A DNA stretch of 34,155 nucleotides from Hirschia sp. Lineage in GTDB: Bacteria > Pseudomonadota > Alphaproteobacteria > Caulobacterales > Hyphomonadaceae. A program made the position numbers and the translations under genes. This document shows positions 33,698-34,155 of the stretch, one piece after another (within the stretch, counting starts at the first letter, position 1; every line of letters begins with the position of its first letter). The notes under the pieces were generated by a model, which made no database searches, was not told the DNA's origin, and was given only the letters and a program-made list of their open reading frames with translations. The stretch covers positions 2,852 to 37,006 of the forward strand of contig PAQI01000010.1 in NCBI GenBank assembly GCA_002709235.1, in the 5' to 3' direction.

Positions 33698-34155
33698 ATG
33701 CCGGTCATGCGTCTTGTTATATTGCTTGTCGCTGCGGGTGCTGCGATTGCGGCAGCCATGCTGGTGCGTGGGTTGCAAAATCAGCCAGTCCCGGTTCAGC
33801 CGATCCAGTCAGTTCAGCAGGAAGCGCGCGCTGCAACGCGGGAGAAGGCCAAGCCTGCTCAAAGTGTTCTGGTGACAGCCGAAGATGTGCGTGTCGGCAC
33901 CTATCTGACACCCGAGCATTTCGTCTGGCAGCCCTGGCCTGAGGATTCCAACACGACAGCCTTCTTCGTCGACACCATTGATCCTGATGCAATTGACGGC
34001 CTGATCGGGGCTGTTGTTCGCATTGACATGATGGCAGGCGAGCCGTTCACCGCGAACAAGGTTGTTCATCCTGGGTCTGCGGGCTTCATGTCCGCTGTGC
34101 TGACGCCGGGAATGCGCGCCGTCTCCATGGAAATCTCCGCAGATGCTGCGGCGGG
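33698..34155 (+). CDS. cpaB: CpaB/RcpC-type Flp pilus assembly protein (C-terminus off window)
   Basis: At least 152 codons are visible and the frame is open at the right edge. The ATG at 33698 has GACGGGAGAG before it. A single N-terminal hydrophobic segment (LVILLVAAGAAIAAAMLV) anchors the protein. A Pro/Gln-rich linker (PVPVQPIQSVQQEARAA) follows. Then VLVTAEDVRVGTYLTPEHFVWQPWPE and VVRIDMMAGEPFTANKV form the SAF domain that binds the periplasmic face of the secretin. The next expected gene off the edge is cpaC. Confidence 0.92.
   Translation, partial: MPVMRLVILLVAAGAAIAAAMLVRGLQNQPVPVQPIQSVQQEARAATREKAKPAQSVLVTAEDVRVGTYLTPEHFVWQPWPEDSNTTAFFVDTIDPDAIDGLIGAVVRIDMMAGEPFTANKVVHPGSAGFMSAVLTPGMRAVSMEISADAAA

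Noticed and set aside
1-34155. tRNA or rRNA genes, prophage or insertion-sequence ends
   Set aside because: None seen on reading both strands; no transposase or integrase was found.

Overview
The window looks like a chromosomal segment of an alphaproteobacterium, most likely from the Hyphomonadaceae/Maricaulaceae (Caulobacterales side). This rests on protein families and gene order: a TonB-dependent receptor of the Xanthomonas/Caulobacter type, a second TonB receptor, the prfA-prmC-DUF4167 order, a Tad/Flp pilus locus, a CYP153-like P450 and CtrA-like TTAA-N7-TTA sites. No rRNA, tRNA, insertion sequence, prophage or CRISPR array was seen, and it reads as core genome with some accessory genes.

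Left part (1-8286): on the minus strand lie a TonB-dependent receptor cut by the left edge, with an excellent array of PhoB-box repeats upstream, then rnhB and purD, which run in the same direction. On the plus strand a CE15-type glucuronoyl esterase-like hydrolase overlaps a MAPEG membrane protein by ATGA. Facing them is a large membrane GGDEF-EAL protein with intact motifs for both activities.

Middle (8287-21093): prfA, a MOSC protein, prmC and a DUF4167 gene form a plus-strand run ended by a clear terminator after DUF4167. Then come a VOC protein and a DUF4349 lipoprotein (minus), hslO (Hsp33) and an LpxR-like lipid A deacylase (plus), a cupin (minus), nrdB with an NrdR-like box (plus), an unrecognised lipoprotein (minus), a PMT-family glycosyltransferase and amn (plus).

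Right-centre (21094-29568): a second TonB-dependent receptor carries an EF-hand-like loop between two cysteines and has several inverted repeats upstream. It is followed by a SnoaL-like protein (minus) and, on plus, a PLP-dependent threonine/serine dehydratase, a flavodoxin-fold NAD(P)H oxidoreductase, a CYP153-like cytochrome P450 and a fused PabB-PabC folate enzyme.

Right end (29588-34155): a Tad/Flp pilus locus built as two divergent arms. The minus arm has a small CpaC-N-terminus-like protein, a TadE-like minor pilin and a TadE/TadG-like protein with a 32-unit Gly-Asn repeat. The plus arm has the Flp pilin with its own terminator, the CpaA prepilin peptidase and CpaB (cut by the right edge).

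The points most worth a second look are the PhoB array (2102-2141), the calcium-loop-like insertion in the second TonB receptor, the hexamer-encoded Gly-Asn linker in the pilus protein, and the flp 5' region. I see no clear novel multi-gene system.
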